A DNA stretch of 64,000 nt from Salinispirillum sp049115955 (GCA_049115955.1 JAGDZJ010000009.1:72070-136069); one strand, 5' to 3'; positions 1 through 9,374 are shown, counted from the stretch's first letter. Numbers and translations are program-made. Notes: generated from the sequence alone by a model not told the origin.

Positions 1-77
1 GCCTACCTTTATGCGCATCATTTCGATTTAGCTGAACCCTCATCGCTCGGCGCCAAGGAATGCCTATTGCTCAGCCT

Positions 78-899
78 TCAGAAATTATCTGAATGTCCCG
101 AGCGTGCGCTGGCATCAACGTCCACACTGCTCTTATCAGAAGCTCGGGCACTACCACTGTCGTGATGATCATGCTGGCGACGCTCAACAACCTTATCTAT
201 CGCGGCATCAACCCAATCAAGCAAGAAAGACCACTCTTGCGTATCGGTGTCGTGACGACTCTGCATGTCGGTTAAACCCAAACCATGCTCCGAGGCACGC
301 ACATAATACTGTGTGTCACGAAGACTGGTAACGAAGGGAATCTTGAGACTACGCAGAAAGAGTTCCAGCTTAGAATAAACCAAGGTATTGCGTCGTACCC
401 GGTTGGCTACTGCACCAACAAGAATGGGGCGCGAGCGAAAGGCGGGTGACAACAACACTTCTTTGATGAAGCTTGTGGTGGCGCGAATATCGATGGGCGA
501 CGGTGTAACCGGGATGATCATGATGTCGGTGTCACGAATCATATCACTTAACGCATTGCCTTTAAGTCCAGCAGGCGTGTCAATAATCACGCGCTCGGTT
601 TCTTCGGGCAATTTTCGCATGACAAAGGTACGTGTCGAATTGGCCAGTTGACTGTAAGCCGCCACACCGTGAATAGTACCCAAGCCGCGATGACGTGCTT
701 GCAGCCATTGCATGGAGGATCCTTGCGGGTCGAAATCAATCAAGGCCGTAGCCTTGCCGCTTGCGGCAAAGTGAGCGGCCAAATTCGTCGCTAAGGTTGT
801 TTTACCACAACCGCCTTTAGAATTAGCCAGAACCACACGGACTGGCGCTTCATAGCGGCTGATTCGGGTATCGCTTACTGAGTTCTGCATGACGTCCAT
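78..899 (-). CDS. ParA/MinD-type ATPase, orphan
   Basis: This is a cytoplasmic P-loop ATPase of the ParA/MinD/Soj family, which moves or positions DNA or protein cargo through ATP-dependent dimerisation. A deviant Walker A motif (KGGCGKTT) lies near the N-terminus, followed by DFDPQGS (the Walker A' region) and VIIDTPAG (Walker B region). ATG codons at 899 and 890 are both possible starts; the longer frame to 911 would need a TTG, and no clear ribosome binding site decides. The C-terminal 30 residues are rich in Asp, His and Ser and look disordered. No ParB-like gene or parS cluster was seen nearby, so it may be an orphan positioning ATPase rather than the chromosomal partition protein. Family call is firm; cargo unknown. 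Confidence 0.85.
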   Translation of the reverse strand: MDVMQNSVSDTRISRYEAPVRVVLANSKGGCGKTTLATNLAAHFAASGKATALIDFDPQGSSMQWLQARHRGLGTIHGVAAYSQLANSTRTFVMRKLPEETERVIIDTPAGLKGNALSDMIRDTDIMIIPVTPSPIDIRATTSFIKEVLLSPAFRSRPILVGAVANRVRRNTLVYSKLELFLRSLKIPFVTSLRDTQYYVRASEHGLGLTDMQSRHDTDTQEWSFLLDWVDAAIDKVVERRQHDHHDSGSARASDKSSVDVDASARSGHSDNF

Positions 900-981
900 A
901 CACTTTGTCAACGCTGTTTGAGTGATACAACTGTTTGTCTTAGTGATTTACATAAGCAATTAGTGGGCCAGCTTTACAAAA

Positions 982-1959
982 TCATTGCAACAAAGCCAAT
1001 TTCCCATCCGTACCCAAGGCCAGCACACGCCCTTGAATCCAGCGCACGTCCACGACTGACGCGCTCGTGCGGGTATACAGCCCCTCGCCTTCTAGGCGCC
1101 ACCGTCGTTGCACCGAGCTGTCGGTCAACTGCCACAACAGCACCTTACGTAATCGATCACCCGTCAATAACATGGCGTCATTATTGACAAACCGGGCTAC
1201 GGAGATCGAATCACGCTGCATCGGTAGGCGACGAACGACCTGCCCGGTATTGGTATTCCAAACACGACCTTCGCCACGCTGAGCGACCGAAAAGGCATAG
1301 ACACCAGACTGGGATAACGCGATGGTGCGCACCTGGCTGTCATGTATGATGCGATGCGTGGCTCGACCTTCGGGTAAATGCCAGAACAAGGCACTGCCGT
1401 CGTCACTGCCCGTTACTGCCCGCCGTGCATCATTAGATAAGGTGACCGCATGCACCGGGCCGGCGTGACCGCGCAGACGCGCAACAATTTGTCCGGAAAC
1501 CATATCAAACAACGCTGCGGTGCCATCTTCTAAACCCAGCAATAAGTTTAGACCTTGTTGATCCAGTGCGGCGCTGCGAATGTGGTCCGGTGCTTCATAG
1601 AAAAAAATTGCCTGCCCAGAGCGCGTCGACCACAACACCAGCAGTCGCCCCTGAACGGTTACCACACGTTGCCCGTCACCCGAAAAAGCAACACTGCTGA
1701 ACAGCGAAAACGGCTCACCGTCTATGTTCGTATCAAGATTCCAATTGTAGAGTCGAGCAAAAGAAGGGATGTTCCAAAGGCTACCGCCGTGCAACACAGA
1801 GCCAATGGCTGCCATTTGGCCATCGGGGGAGATGGCGCCGGAATAGATTCCGCGATCTGCCAACTGCCAACTGCGTTCCGGGCTGTCGGCGCAACCCGTC
1901 AAAAAAAATACGGCCGCGAGCGCCGCACTGAGCACGCTTTGCCGCCACCGTACTTGCAC
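982..1959 (-). CDS. WD40-repeat lipoprotein
   Basis: Predicted lipoprotein of 325 residues carrying a beta-propeller. The N-terminus is a signal peptide ending in a lipobox, LTGC, with Cys near residue 23. Repeated WD40-like blades follow, for example LRGHAGPVHAVTLSNDARR and later VLWSTRSG, ALFWHLPEG and VLLWQLT blade ends. Enough blades are visible for one propeller. The start is GTG at 1959: no ATG precedes the signal peptide, and a GGAGT lies seven bases upstream. It sits between rsd and the ParA-like gene on the same strand. WD40 propellers are protein-binding scaffolds; the partner cannot be named from sequence. Confidence 0.8.
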   Translation of the reverse strand: MQVRWRQSVLSAALAAVFFLTGCADSPERSWQLADRGIYSGAISPDGQMAAIGSVLHGGSLWNIPSFARLYNWNLDTNIDGEPFSLFSSVAFSGDGQRVVTVQGRLLVLWSTRSGQAIFFYEAPDHIRSAALDQQGLNLLLGLEDGTAALFDMVSGQIVARLRGHAGPVHAVTLSNDARRAVTGSDDGSALFWHLPEGRATHRIIHDSQVRTIALSQSGVYAFSVAQRGEGRVWNTNTGQVVRRLPMQRDSISVARFVNNDAMLLTGDRLRKVLLWQLTDSSVQRRWRLEGEGLYTRTSASVVDVRWIQGRVLALGTDGKLALLQ

Positions 1960-1964
1960 TTGTT

Positions 1965-2456
1965 TTACTCCGTACTGGTGGTCAGCACCTTGTCTCGATG
2001 TACTTCATGCAGTGCTTGGATGAGCTGATCTTCTAATTCAAAGCGTTCTTCTAGCGCTTCGGCCACGCGCGACACGTCGGCTTCCAACGTTTCTAGGTTG
2101 GCGCGAGTCTCTTCTACGCCACAATAGGTATCGTTGAAGTCGAGAATCAGCTCAGTAGTGGCCTGAATGCGCGGAAACAACACCTCGGCCAGCTCGGTTC
2201 CACCGTCTTGGAATTCACGAGCTTCACGCATCAACTGCTCGTATATTTCAAAATGACCCGCCGAAATATAGTCGACCAAAACTTCACAGAAGGATTCGAC
2301 ACGTCGCTCTATCGGTTGTTGTGATTCTTTAGAGCCCGGCAGACTCTTAATCTCAAACATCCGCACGATAACCTCACGGCGCTCGTTCAGCCAACGGTCT
2401 ATGAGGTCGTGAACACCGCCCCATAATTCTTTCGCATTTGTGCACTTCTCAAGCAT
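1965..2456 (-). CDS. rsd: Rsd/AlgQ-family anti-sigma70 regulator
   Basis: Rsd/AlgQ proteins bind the housekeeping sigma factor RpoD and favour alternative sigma factors in stationary phase. The 163-residue length is the family norm. Recognisable features are the N-terminal LIDRWLNERREV helix, a GSKES turn, VDYISAGHFEIYEQL (E. coli Rsd has VDYLSAGHFSIYE here) and a C-terminal ALEERFELEDQLI helix. The start is ATG at 2456. The stop lies five bases before the GTG of the WD40 lipoprotein, so the two are probably cotranscribed. Next to it is dsbB; Pseudomonas has the same pairing of algQ with dsbH. Confident. Confidence 0.9.
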   Translation of the reverse strand: MLEKCTNAKELWGGVHDLIDRWLNERREVIVRMFEIKSLPGSKESQQPIERRVESFCEVLVDYISAGHFEIYEQLMREAREFQDGGTELAEVLFPRIQATTELILDFNDTYCGVEETRANLETLEADVSRVAEALEERFELEDQLIQALHEVHRDKVLTTSTE

Positions 2457-2537
2457 CGCGATTCTTCCTTCGAATTCCTGTATGCCTAGAAAACCACCAG
2501 CGGATCAAAAATGCAACCAAAATGGCATTACGGTAAT

Positions 2538-3068
2538 CTACCGCTTAGACCATTTTTGCTTCAGCACCTCAACCGTGTTGGGCTTCCAAGTCAGTACTCC
2601 GGTCACCACCATAAAGCCAATAAACCAAACCAGCGCCCAGCCCGGAATCGACAGACCCAAGAACGCCCAATGCAAATCCGCGCAATCGCCGCTGCCACGG
2701 AAAACTGTGTTGATGACGTCTTGCAGCGGGAAGTTTTGCATCATGTAAGACAAGTCTGGCCCGCATGATGGCATCATGTCGCTCGGACGCCCCTGTAAGA
2801 ATGTATGGCGAGCGGCAATACCCGCTCCAACCGCAGCGCTGATGAAAGCCAGCCCGCCGTAGACTCTGATGCCGCGCGAACCCGGGTTATGTATTGCTGC
2901 CAACAAACAAAAGAAGGCGACACCCATAAAGGCAATGCGCTGGAAAATACACAATGGACAAGGTGCCATTCCGAGATGGTTCTGAAAATACAAAATGCCT
3001 GTTAATATCAACATCAGTGCGCACAAAGCGACCAAAAAATTCAGTAAGCGCGTAGACAACAAAAACAT
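2538..3068 (-). CDS. dsbB: Disulfide bond formation protein DsbB
   Basis: Inner-membrane quinone reductase that reoxidises periplasmic DsbA and passes electrons to ubiquinone. Four hydrophobic helices are apparent. The first periplasmic loop has the redox motif CPLC (in MAPCPLCIFQRIAF), and the second has the Cys pair in PSCGPDLSYM and GDCADLHW. The ATG at 3068 (MFLLSTRLL) is preferred because GGAG lies seven bases upstream and it begins just before helix 1. A longer frame to 3131 would need a TTG and adds an unlikely N-terminal tail. DsbA is not in the window. Confidence 0.92.
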   Translation of the reverse strand: MFLLSTRLLNFLVALCALMLILTGILYFQNHLGMAPCPLCIFQRIAFMGVAFFCLLAAIHNPGSRGIRVYGGLAFISAAVGAGIAARHTFLQGRPSDMMPSCGPDLSYMMQNFPLQDVINTVFRGSGDCADLHWAFLGLSIPGWALVWFIGFMVVTGVLTWKPNTVEVLKQKWSKR

Positions 3069-3157
3069 GGAATCGCTCCAGAAGACAAAGTAGGCTATTT
3101 TTAACAGGAGCCGCCGTTCAACGCAGCTCAATTTGGTGTAAATGTCAGGATTTCGTT

Positions 3158-3586
3158 ATGAATTGTTTATCTTCACCGCTAAAGCGGCGCTGGCTGGCGC
3201 TGCTGGGGTTTGCGGTCAGTCTGATGTGGCTGCCTGCCAGCGCACAAGACTTTAATTTCACGCCCGCACAAGCGCAATACTTAGATTTGCAGCCGGAGTT
3301 TGTTTTAAACTATGGCCAGGATGGTCGCGTACGGTTTATGCGCTTAGAGGTCACCTTGGTAATGATCGACGAGGCGGGTGTAATCCAAGCAGGGTACCAT
3401 TCCGCTGGCCTACGGCACATTGTGGTAATGAACGTCACCAAATCACAGCACGCTGATCTACACGACCTCACACGCCGTGATGCGCTGCGCGAGCGTATTT
3501 TGGATGACATGCGAGAGTATATGAATCGCGAAACAGGAATGCCGATGATACAGCAAGTGTTGTTCAGTAATTTAATACTGCAGTAA
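3158..3586 (+). CDS. FliL-like secreted or anchored protein, orphan
   Basis: A 142-residue protein with an N-terminal hydrophobic signal/anchor (residues 11-28, ending SAQ) followed by a FliL-type domain: YLDLQPEFVLNY, then RFMRLEVTLVM, then RDALRERILDDM and a final VLFSNLILQ. FliL associates with the flagellar basal body around the stator. Here no flagellar genes are adjacent, and the signal looks cleavable, unlike classical FliL, which keeps its transmembrane helix. The start ATG is preceded by AGGA. It is divergent from dsbB, 89 bases away. It may serve the flagellar motor or be a FliL paralogue with another envelope role. Confidence 0.75.
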   Translation: MNCLSSPLKRRWLALLGFAVSLMWLPASAQDFNFTPAQAQYLDLQPEFVLNYGQDGRVRFMRLEVTLVMIDEAGVIQAGYHSAGLRHIVVMNVTKSQHADLHDLTRRDALRERILDDMREYMNRETGMPMIQQVLFSNLILQ

Positions 3587-3599
3587 TCACAGCGCGCAC

Positions 3600-3815
3600 C
3601 TATACCGCTTGCTGGGCAGAACGCCCACGATTGGACAATTGCAGTGCTTCATAACCGTCGTGCCAGCCAGCCTCCCACGCTGACGCTAAGACGTCTGCGT
3701 CGGCATACGGACACTCGCTCAAGCCTTTGCTGGTTAACCCAACAAAGTACCCTTTCTGATAAGCTTGATTCAGCTTATCGATGTCCCACGTCTCTTTACC
3801 AATTATCTGACTCAT
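3600..3815 (-). CDS. RMF-like small protein
   Basis: A 71-residue protein resembling ribosome modulation factor, which dimerises 70S ribosomes into inactive 100S particles in stationary phase. The RMF signature is visible: AYQKGYFVGLTSKG aligns with the AHQRGYQAGIAGRS type of segment, then a conserved CPY, then W-x-GW-H-DGYEA. It is longer than E. coli RMF (55 residues) and lacks RMF's very basic N-terminus. It could therefore be an RMF-family protein with a different target. It is convergent with the FliL-like gene. Confidence 0.6.
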   Translation of the reverse strand: MSQIIGKETWDIDKLNQAYQKGYFVGLTSKGLSECPYADADVLASAWEAGWHDGYEALQLSNRGRSAQQAV

Positions 3816-3919
3816 CTCACCGCCACGTCCTGTTGTAATGGTCTGCTGCTCTGGTTTGCACTGGTCGTTTTACCAATGAACGCATCATAGCGAAGGTAGA
3901 GACTTAACGGCGTAAGAGA

Positions 3920-3942
3920 TAGCCTACACCGACTGTAGGCTA
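3920..3942 (-). terminator. Perfect 9-bp hairpin downstream of gshA
   Basis: TAGCCTACA and TGTAGGCTA form a perfect nine-base-pair stem around a five-base loop. It lies about 45 bases past the gshA stop on the minus strand. The following minus-strand bases are TCTCTTACG, pyrimidine-rich but not a clean U tract. A role as gshA 3' end is likely but unproven; it also lies in the upstream region of the RMF-like gene. Confidence 0.45.
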
Positions 3943-3984
3943 AACTTGGGGATAGGGTGGCCTAGGGAAGCTCTGAAGTATTCC

Positions 3985-5535
3985 CTAGCGACTGACGTAA
4001 CTCTGTACGAAAGCATCGAAACAGCCTACGTTCTGTTGCTCAAGCGCGCTTTGGGCTTTGACTGAGGCTTCTGCATCATCCATCAAACTCTGGAATCGTT
4101 CCGCACTCAGCGGCTGCTTCAGGAGTGCAGCGCGATGTTCCGCCGCTAAACGTGACACCAATGTCCGGTAGTCTTCGTTCTCCGTTGCGAGCTCGGCGGC
4201 CATTCGCCCTGATGGCGTGGTTTCCGGTGCATCCAACATAGCACGATAGCGCGTGATCGCCGCCTGTACCTGTGCTGCATTTTCAGGTTGCACTGCTTGC
4301 AACAAGGTCTCCATGCCGGACAGTATATCCTTGCCCCACGTCTGCAACGAGCGTACGGAACCCCGGTCGACCAACAGCAATTCTGGATCACGGCCGTAGA
4401 GCACGGTGAGCTTTTTATTGAATTCCACCCGCTCACACTCGATATCACTGATTTCCGGCGCTTCAGCCGTAAGGCACCAGAACAGAAACCAATTCATAAA
4501 GTGCAATTGGTCCGCGTCCACGCCTAAGGGCAGGTACGGGTTCAGATCCAGACAACGCACTTCGATGTATTCGACTCCACGCTCTTCCAAAGCCTGCAAT
4601 GGCTTTTCACCGCTGGCCGTGGTGCGCTTGGGTCGAATGTCGGAATAATATTCGTTCTCGATCTGCAGAATGTTGGCGTTCAGCTGCTGATAATGACCGT
4701 CCTGTTTAATGCCCATGGCTTGATACGGTGGATAGGGCGTGTGCAACGCTTGGCGTAGTGTTTTTATGTAGGTCGGCAGACTGTTGAAACACACCTTCAG
4801 GCTCTGCTGCGCGGAGTTGGTGTAGCCCATGTCACTCATGCGCAGAGTCGTGGCTTTCGGTGACATCAGGGTGTAGGTGCCATGATCGCGCAAACGCGCG
4901 GTATTCTCACGCAGGAACGTACGATCGAGTGCCGGGGAAGCACCGAACAGATACAGCAACAACCATGAGTGACGGCGGAAATGACGAATTAAGCCAAAGT
5001 AACGACGTGAACGGAAATCCGTCAAAGCGCCCTTGTCACCCTTAAAGGCGTGCCATGCCGGCCAAAACTCATCCGGCACGGAATAATTGAAATGAACGCC
5101 CGCGATGGTCTGCATAATGCGTCCATAACGATGCCACAGCCCATGCCGATACACATGCTTCAGTTGGCCAATGTGCGAGTTGCCGTATTCGGCAATACGC
5201 ACACTCAACTCACCATCCAGCACTGAGGGCATGCTGGCTGGCCAAATGTTTTCGTCCGGATTGACCTGCAAGGCATACTGATGCAATTCGCGCAGATACG
5301 TCAGGCTTTTCTCTGGGGAGTCGACCGCTGGGGTAATGAATTCAAGCAGCGCCTCAGAATAATCCGTGGTGATCATCGGGTGCGTGAGTGCAGAACCCAG
5401 CGCAGCCGGATGATCCTTTTGACTGATATGCCCCGACGCATCGACCCGCAGCCCCTCTTTCTCTATGCCATGCCGAAATTTGAATAAGGACTGGGGCTGG
5501 TTACTGAGCCAAGCCAAGAATGCGGCATCTGCCAT
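3985..5535 (-). CDS. gshA: Glutamate-cysteine ligase
   Basis: First and rate-limiting step of glutathione synthesis: ATP-dependent joining of the glutamate gamma-carboxyl to cysteine, in the cytoplasm. At 516 residues it has the length of gammaproteobacterial (type 1) GshA. Visible family segments are FRHGIEKEGLRV near the start, TTDYSEALLEFITP, GVHFNYSVPDEFWP, SDMGYTNSAQ and YIEVRCLDLNPYLPLGV. The ATG at 5535 gives the usual N-terminus. It stands alone on the minus strand, with tex upstream on the same strand. Glutathione synthetase (gshB) is not in the window. Very secure. Confidence 0.96.
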   Translation of the reverse strand: MADAAFLAWLSNQPQSLFKFRHGIEKEGLRVDASGHISQKDHPAALGSALTHPMITTDYSEALLEFITPAVDSPEKSLTYLRELHQYALQVNPDENIWPASMPSVLDGELSVRIAEYGNSHIGQLKHVYRHGLWHRYGRIMQTIAGVHFNYSVPDEFWPAWHAFKGDKGALTDFRSRRYFGLIRHFRRHSWLLLYLFGASPALDRTFLRENTARLRDHGTYTLMSPKATTLRMSDMGYTNSAQQSLKVCFNSLPTYIKTLRQALHTPYPPYQAMGIKQDGHYQQLNANILQIENEYYSDIRPKRTTASGEKPLQALEERGVEYIEVRCLDLNPYLPLGVDADQLHFMNWFLFWCLTAEAPEISDIECERVEFNKKLTVLYGRDPELLLVDRGSVRSLQTWGKDILSGMETLLQAVQPENAAQVQAAITRYRAMLDAPETTPSGRMAAELATENEDYRTLVSRLAAEHRAALLKQPLSAERFQSLMDDAEASVKAQSALEQQNVGCFDAFVQSYVSR

Positions 5536-5649
5536 AATGTGGATATCCTGATTGCTGCTTTACGCGGTGGTTTCTGTTGGTAATGTTTTTTGTAGCCTTT
5601 TGGCGCTACGCGCAAATATTGAGTGTAGCGCCTTACCCATTAGGTGCCG

Positions 5650-7986
5650 CTATTTTTTTGCATTCTTCAACGCTTGTTGCAACAACGCGCCCATGGTTCC
5701 GTTTGCGGCGGGTGCCGGTGCTTGTGCGCGCGGCGCACCCTTACTTGCACGTTGCCCTTCAGCACGATTGGGGCGCCCACCCGCCCGTTGTGGCTCCGCT
5801 TTGCCGGGTTCGTCATCAAGACGCATACTGAGGGCGATGCGTTGGCGCGGTACATCCACGTCCATCACTTTTACTTGCACCACGTCTCCGGCTTTTGCCA
5901 CTTCGGCAGGGTCTTTAATGAACTGATGGCTCATGGCGGAGATGTGTACCAGTCCGTCTTGGTGCACGCCGACATCAACAAAGGCCCCGAAATTAGTGAC
6001 GTTGGTCACCACGCCTTCAAGCACCATGCCGGGGCGCAAATCACCCACCTTTTCGACCCCTTCCTTAAAGGTCGCGGTTTTGAATTCGGGGCGCGGGTCG
6101 CGGCCGGGCTTTTCTAATTCAGACAGGATGTCTTTCACCGTGGGCAGACCAAAACGCTCGTCTGTGTACGCCACCGGATCAAGCTGACGCAGGAACGCAC
6201 TGTCCCCGATTAAGCTGGTGACTGGACGCTGCGTGGATGCGACGATTTTTTCCACCACGCTGTAGGACTCCGGGTGCACGGCTGAGGCATCCAACGGGTT
6301 GCGGCCGTTCGCGACTTTCAAGAAACCTGCGCATTGCTCGAACGCTTTAGGCCCCAAGCGCGGTACATCTTTGAGCTGGCGACGATCCTCGAAACGCCCC
6401 TGACTGTCGCGAAAGGCGACGATGTTGCTGGCGATGGTAGTGTTCAGACCAGACACTCGGCTGAGCAAGGGCACTGAAGCGGTATTTAAGTCTACGCCCA
6501 CTGCGTTCACACAGTCCTCAACAATGGTTTCGAGCGAACGCGCCAAGGCAACCTGCGACACATCGTGTTGGTACTGCCCAACACCAATGGCTTTCGGGTC
6601 GATTTTCACCAGTTCAGCCAGCGGGTCTTGCAGGCGACGCGCTATTGAGATGGCACCACGAATGGTGACATCAAGGTCGGGGAATTCACGGGCAGCAAAA
6701 TCAGACGCAGAATAAACGGAAGCACCTGCCTCGGACACCATCAGCGTATTCAATTTTAATTCCGGGTATTCGCGCGCGATTTCCGTTGCCAGTTTATCCG
6801 TTTCACGCGAGGCCGTGCCGTTACCGATGGCGATCAATTCCACGCCATGTTTCTTGCACAAGGCCACCACCACACGCTTGGCTTCGTCCCAACGGTTCTG
6901 CGGCTGATGGGGGTATACGGCATCGTGATCCAAAACCTTACCGGTTTTATCAACCACAGCGAGCTTAACACCGGTGCGATAAGCAGGGTCCATACCCAAG
7001 GTCACCCGTGGTCCAGCCGGTGCAGCCAGCATCAAGTCTTTGAGGTTGCGCCCAAACACCTTGATGGCGTCTTCTTCTGCCCGCTCGCGCAAAGTGCCAA
7101 ACAGATCGGTTTCCAAGTGGGGCAGTAACTTCACCCGCCACGTCCAGCGTACGACTTCTTTTAGCCAAGCACTGGCAGCACGACCGGTGACCGGTACGTT
7201 CAAGTGCAGCGCGATCATACCTTCTGCGTGATCTGCAGCGTACGCATCGGCGTCGAGTTGCAGATTCATTTGCAATACGCCTTCGTTACGACCACGGAAC
7301 ACCGCCAGTGCACGGTGCGATGGCATGTTTTTCCACGCTTCGTGGTGGTCAAAATAGTCCGCGAATTTGGCGCCTTCCTGTTCTTTACCCGGCACTAACG
7401 TCGCGTGCACCTGCCCTTTTTCCTGCAAGAACTGGCGAAGTTCGCCCACCAAGCTCGGTTGCTCGGCAAAGCGTTCCATCAAAATATATTTGGCGCCTTC
7501 CAGCGCGGCTTTCACATCGGCCACACCCAGATCAGCGTTGACGTAATCGGCAGCAACCTGCTCGGGGTCTTGGTCTGGGTTTTCCAATAGGGTATTGGCC
7601 AATGGCTCCAAACCGGCTTCAATGGCAATCTGACCCTTAGTGCGACGCTTAACCTTGTAAGGCAGATACAGGTCTTCTAATTCGGTTTTGGTCGCGGCAC
7701 TGTTCAGCGCGGCCGACAACTCAGGGGTCAACTTGCCTTGCTCATCGACCGACTTCAATATGGCCCCGCGGCGATCTTCCAGTTCGGTGAGATAACGGAG
7801 ACGCTCTTCCAAATTACGCAACTGTGTATCGTCCAGCGCGCCGGTTACTTCTTTACGGTAACGCGCAATAAAGGGCACGGTCGCGCCTTCCTGCAGCAAT
7901 TGCATGGTGGCCACGACTTGACGTCGATCCACCGCCAGCTCATTGGCAATCTGCTGGCTGATGCGGGACAAAATTTGGGTGTCCAT
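5650..7986 (-). CDS. tex: Tex-family transcription accessory protein
   Basis: Tex is an RNA-binding factor, related to eukaryotic Spt6, that affects transcription and stress responses. The 778-residue length is standard. Domains in order are: N-terminal helical Tex domain (VPFIARYRKEVTGALDD), YqgF/RNase H-like fold (TLGMDPAYRTGVKLAVVD), helix-hairpin-helix region (SRVSGLNTTIASNIVAFR and VPRLGPKAFEQCAGFLK) and a C-terminal S1 domain (LEGVVTNVTNFGAFVDVGVH). A basic, low-complexity tail of about 50 residues follows, rich in Arg, Ala and Pro. It is 13 bases downstream of hslO, suggesting cotranscription. Confidence 0.96.
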   Translation of the reverse strand: MDTQILSRISQQIANELAVDRRQVVATMQLLQEGATVPFIARYRKEVTGALDDTQLRNLEERLRYLTELEDRRGAILKSVDEQGKLTPELSAALNSAATKTELEDLYLPYKVKRRTKGQIAIEAGLEPLANTLLENPDQDPEQVAADYVNADLGVADVKAALEGAKYILMERFAEQPSLVGELRQFLQEKGQVHATLVPGKEQEGAKFADYFDHHEAWKNMPSHRALAVFRGRNEGVLQMNLQLDADAYAADHAEGMIALHLNVPVTGRAASAWLKEVVRWTWRVKLLPHLETDLFGTLRERAEEDAIKVFGRNLKDLMLAAPAGPRVTLGMDPAYRTGVKLAVVDKTGKVLDHDAVYPHQPQNRWDEAKRVVVALCKKHGVELIAIGNGTASRETDKLATEIAREYPELKLNTLMVSEAGASVYSASDFAAREFPDLDVTIRGAISIARRLQDPLAELVKIDPKAIGVGQYQHDVSQVALARSLETIVEDCVNAVGVDLNTASVPLLSRVSGLNTTIASNIVAFRDSQGRFEDRRQLKDVPRLGPKAFEQCAGFLKVANGRNPLDASAVHPESYSVVEKIVASTQRPVTSLIGDSAFLRQLDPVAYTDERFGLPTVKDILSELEKPGRDPRPEFKTATFKEGVEKVGDLRPGMVLEGVVTNVTNFGAFVDVGVHQDGLVHISAMSHQFIKDPAEVAKAGDVVQVKVMDVDVPRQRIALSMRLDDEPGKAEPQRAGGRPNRAEGQRASKGAPRAQAPAPAANGTMGALLQQALKNAKK

Positions 7987-7999
7987 GATGGATACTTCC

Positions 8000-8866
8000 T
8001 TAATTCAAATGCTTGTTAGCGTCTACAAAGAGTTGTTCAACGTCGTCGTGTGTGAAGTGATACTTGGCGTGGCAAAACTGGCAGTCGACCTGAATAACAC
8101 CGTCTTGTTCAATGACCTCGCGGGCGCTGTCTAAGCCCAGCGAATACACCGCATTGGCGCTGCGCTCGCGGGAACAGGTGCATTGAAACCACAGGTCAGT
8201 CGGTGGGTAGGTGCGCACCGTTTCTTCATGAAACAGGCGGTACAGCATGGATTCGTTGTCTAAATGTAACAGCTCGTCGTCGGTGATGGTGGCGGCTAAT
8301 TGGGTCACACGATCCCAGCCATCGGCGTCGGCTTCAAGCGAGCTCTGGGAAGCACTGCCCGGCAAGGCTTGCAACAGCAGACCGCTGGCGCGCTGACCAT
8401 CGGCACTGAGCCAGATGCGGGTACGGATTTGCTCCGATTGTAAGAAGTAGTCTTCCAACGCCGCCGCCAGGCCGTGGTCGCGCAGGCTCACAATGCCTTG
8501 GTAGCGCTTACCCACTTTAGGGTCGATGGTGATGGCCAACGTACCCTCGCCCAGCATTGAGCCGCTGTCGACAAAGTCATCATTGTATTGAGCGATGGCG
8601 CGCAACTGCTCTTGGTTCTGGATTTCCGCCATGACCAGTCGCGCCTGACCTGCGCCCCGGGCCTGCAAACTCAAAATACCTTCAAACTTTAAGGTATTAC
8701 TTAATAGGGTCACAGCAGCCATAAACTCACCCAACAAGCGCTGCAAGGGCTTCGGATACGGGTGCTGCTTCAACACATCCTGATAAGTCTGGCTTAGGCC
8801 CACTAGTTCGCCACGAATGGCAAGGTCGTCAAACATAAGGCGTTGACGCTGATCGGGATTACTCAT
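8000..8866 (-). CDS. hslO: Redox-regulated chaperone Hsp33
   Basis: Hsp33 is a cytoplasmic holdase switched on by oxidation of its zinc-binding cysteines. The C-terminal zinc site is intact, with a CTC pair (FQCTCSRER) and a CQFC pair (VDCQFCHAKYHF). The N-terminal substrate-binding part includes RGELVGLSQTY and GTLAITIDPKVG. Length (288) is normal. It lies 11 bases beyond the Hsp15 gene, giving the familiar hslR-hslO pairing of the heat-shock regulon. Start ATG at 8866. Confidence 0.95.
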   Translation of the reverse strand: MSNPDQRQRLMFDDLAIRGELVGLSQTYQDVLKQHPYPKPLQRLLGEFMAAVTLLSNTLKFEGILSLQARGAGQARLVMAEIQNQEQLRAIAQYNDDFVDSGSMLGEGTLAITIDPKVGKRYQGIVSLRDHGLAAALEDYFLQSEQIRTRIWLSADGQRASGLLLQALPGSASQSSLEADADGWDRVTQLAATITDDELLHLDNESMLYRLFHEETVRTYPPTDLWFQCTCSRERSANAVYSLGLDSAREVIEQDGVIQVDCQFCHAKYHFTHDDVEQLFVDANKHLN

Positions 8867-8877
8867 AGGACGCTCGA

Positions 8878-9273
8878 TTAATGCTCTGAATTTTGATCTT
8901 TAAGCCGCAACAGGTCGCGGCGCTGCTTCTTGTTGGGGCGGTGGTCGGGGGCGGCGGTGACCGCACCGGCTTGGCGGCGTAAATCCGCGTTGGCAGTCCG
9001 CCGGGCGACGCTGTCGGCTGTTTCTTCGTACAGCGTCTGCGCCACAGGTGCAGGCCCACGCTGCTCGCTGAGCGCTCGCACCTCTATGGTTTTCTCTTCG
9101 AAACCGAGACGCAGACGCAAGGTCGCCCCTACCTCTACCGTTCGGCTGGGTTTAGCGCGTGTACCATCATAATGGACCTTGCCGTTTTCAATGGCACTTT
9201 TGGCGAGTGAGCGGGTTTTGAAGAAGCGCGCCGCCCACAACCATTTATCCAGGCGTACTGCCACATCACTCAT
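8878..9273 (-). CDS. hslR: Ribosome-associated heat shock protein Hsp15
   Basis: Hsp15 rescues stalled 50S subunits carrying nascent chain-tRNA. It has a single S4 RNA-binding domain: VRLDKWLWAARFFKTRSLAK followed by IENGKVHYDG, then a basic tail ending near KKQRRDLLRLKDQ. The ATG at 9273 is chosen because it starts the S4 domain directly and has GAGGG eight bases upstream; a longer frame to 9336 would need GTG. Resulting length is 131 residues, as expected. It is first in a likely hslR-hslO-tex transcription unit. Confidence 0.93.
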   Translation of the reverse strand: MSDVAVRLDKWLWAARFFKTRSLAKSAIENGKVHYDGTRAKPSRTVEVGATLRLRLGFEEKTIEVRALSEQRGPAPVAQTLYEETADSVARRTANADLRRQAGAVTAAPDHRPNKKQRRDLLRLKDQNSEH

Positions 9274-9374
9274 AAAATACCCTCTCAAGCCCTCGCGCCG
9301 ATGCGAAGATGAACTTGATCTATATTGTATGGGCACAGACTACAATTCCAAGGCCTGTGCCGATCTTATCGCGC

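Noticed and set aside
1..165. Plus-strand frame open from the left edge to a stop at 163-165, overlapping the ParA-like gene
   Set aside because: It runs antisense to the ParA gene for most of its visible length and shows no recognisable motif. It could be the end of a convergent gene, but the first 77 bases are too few to judge.
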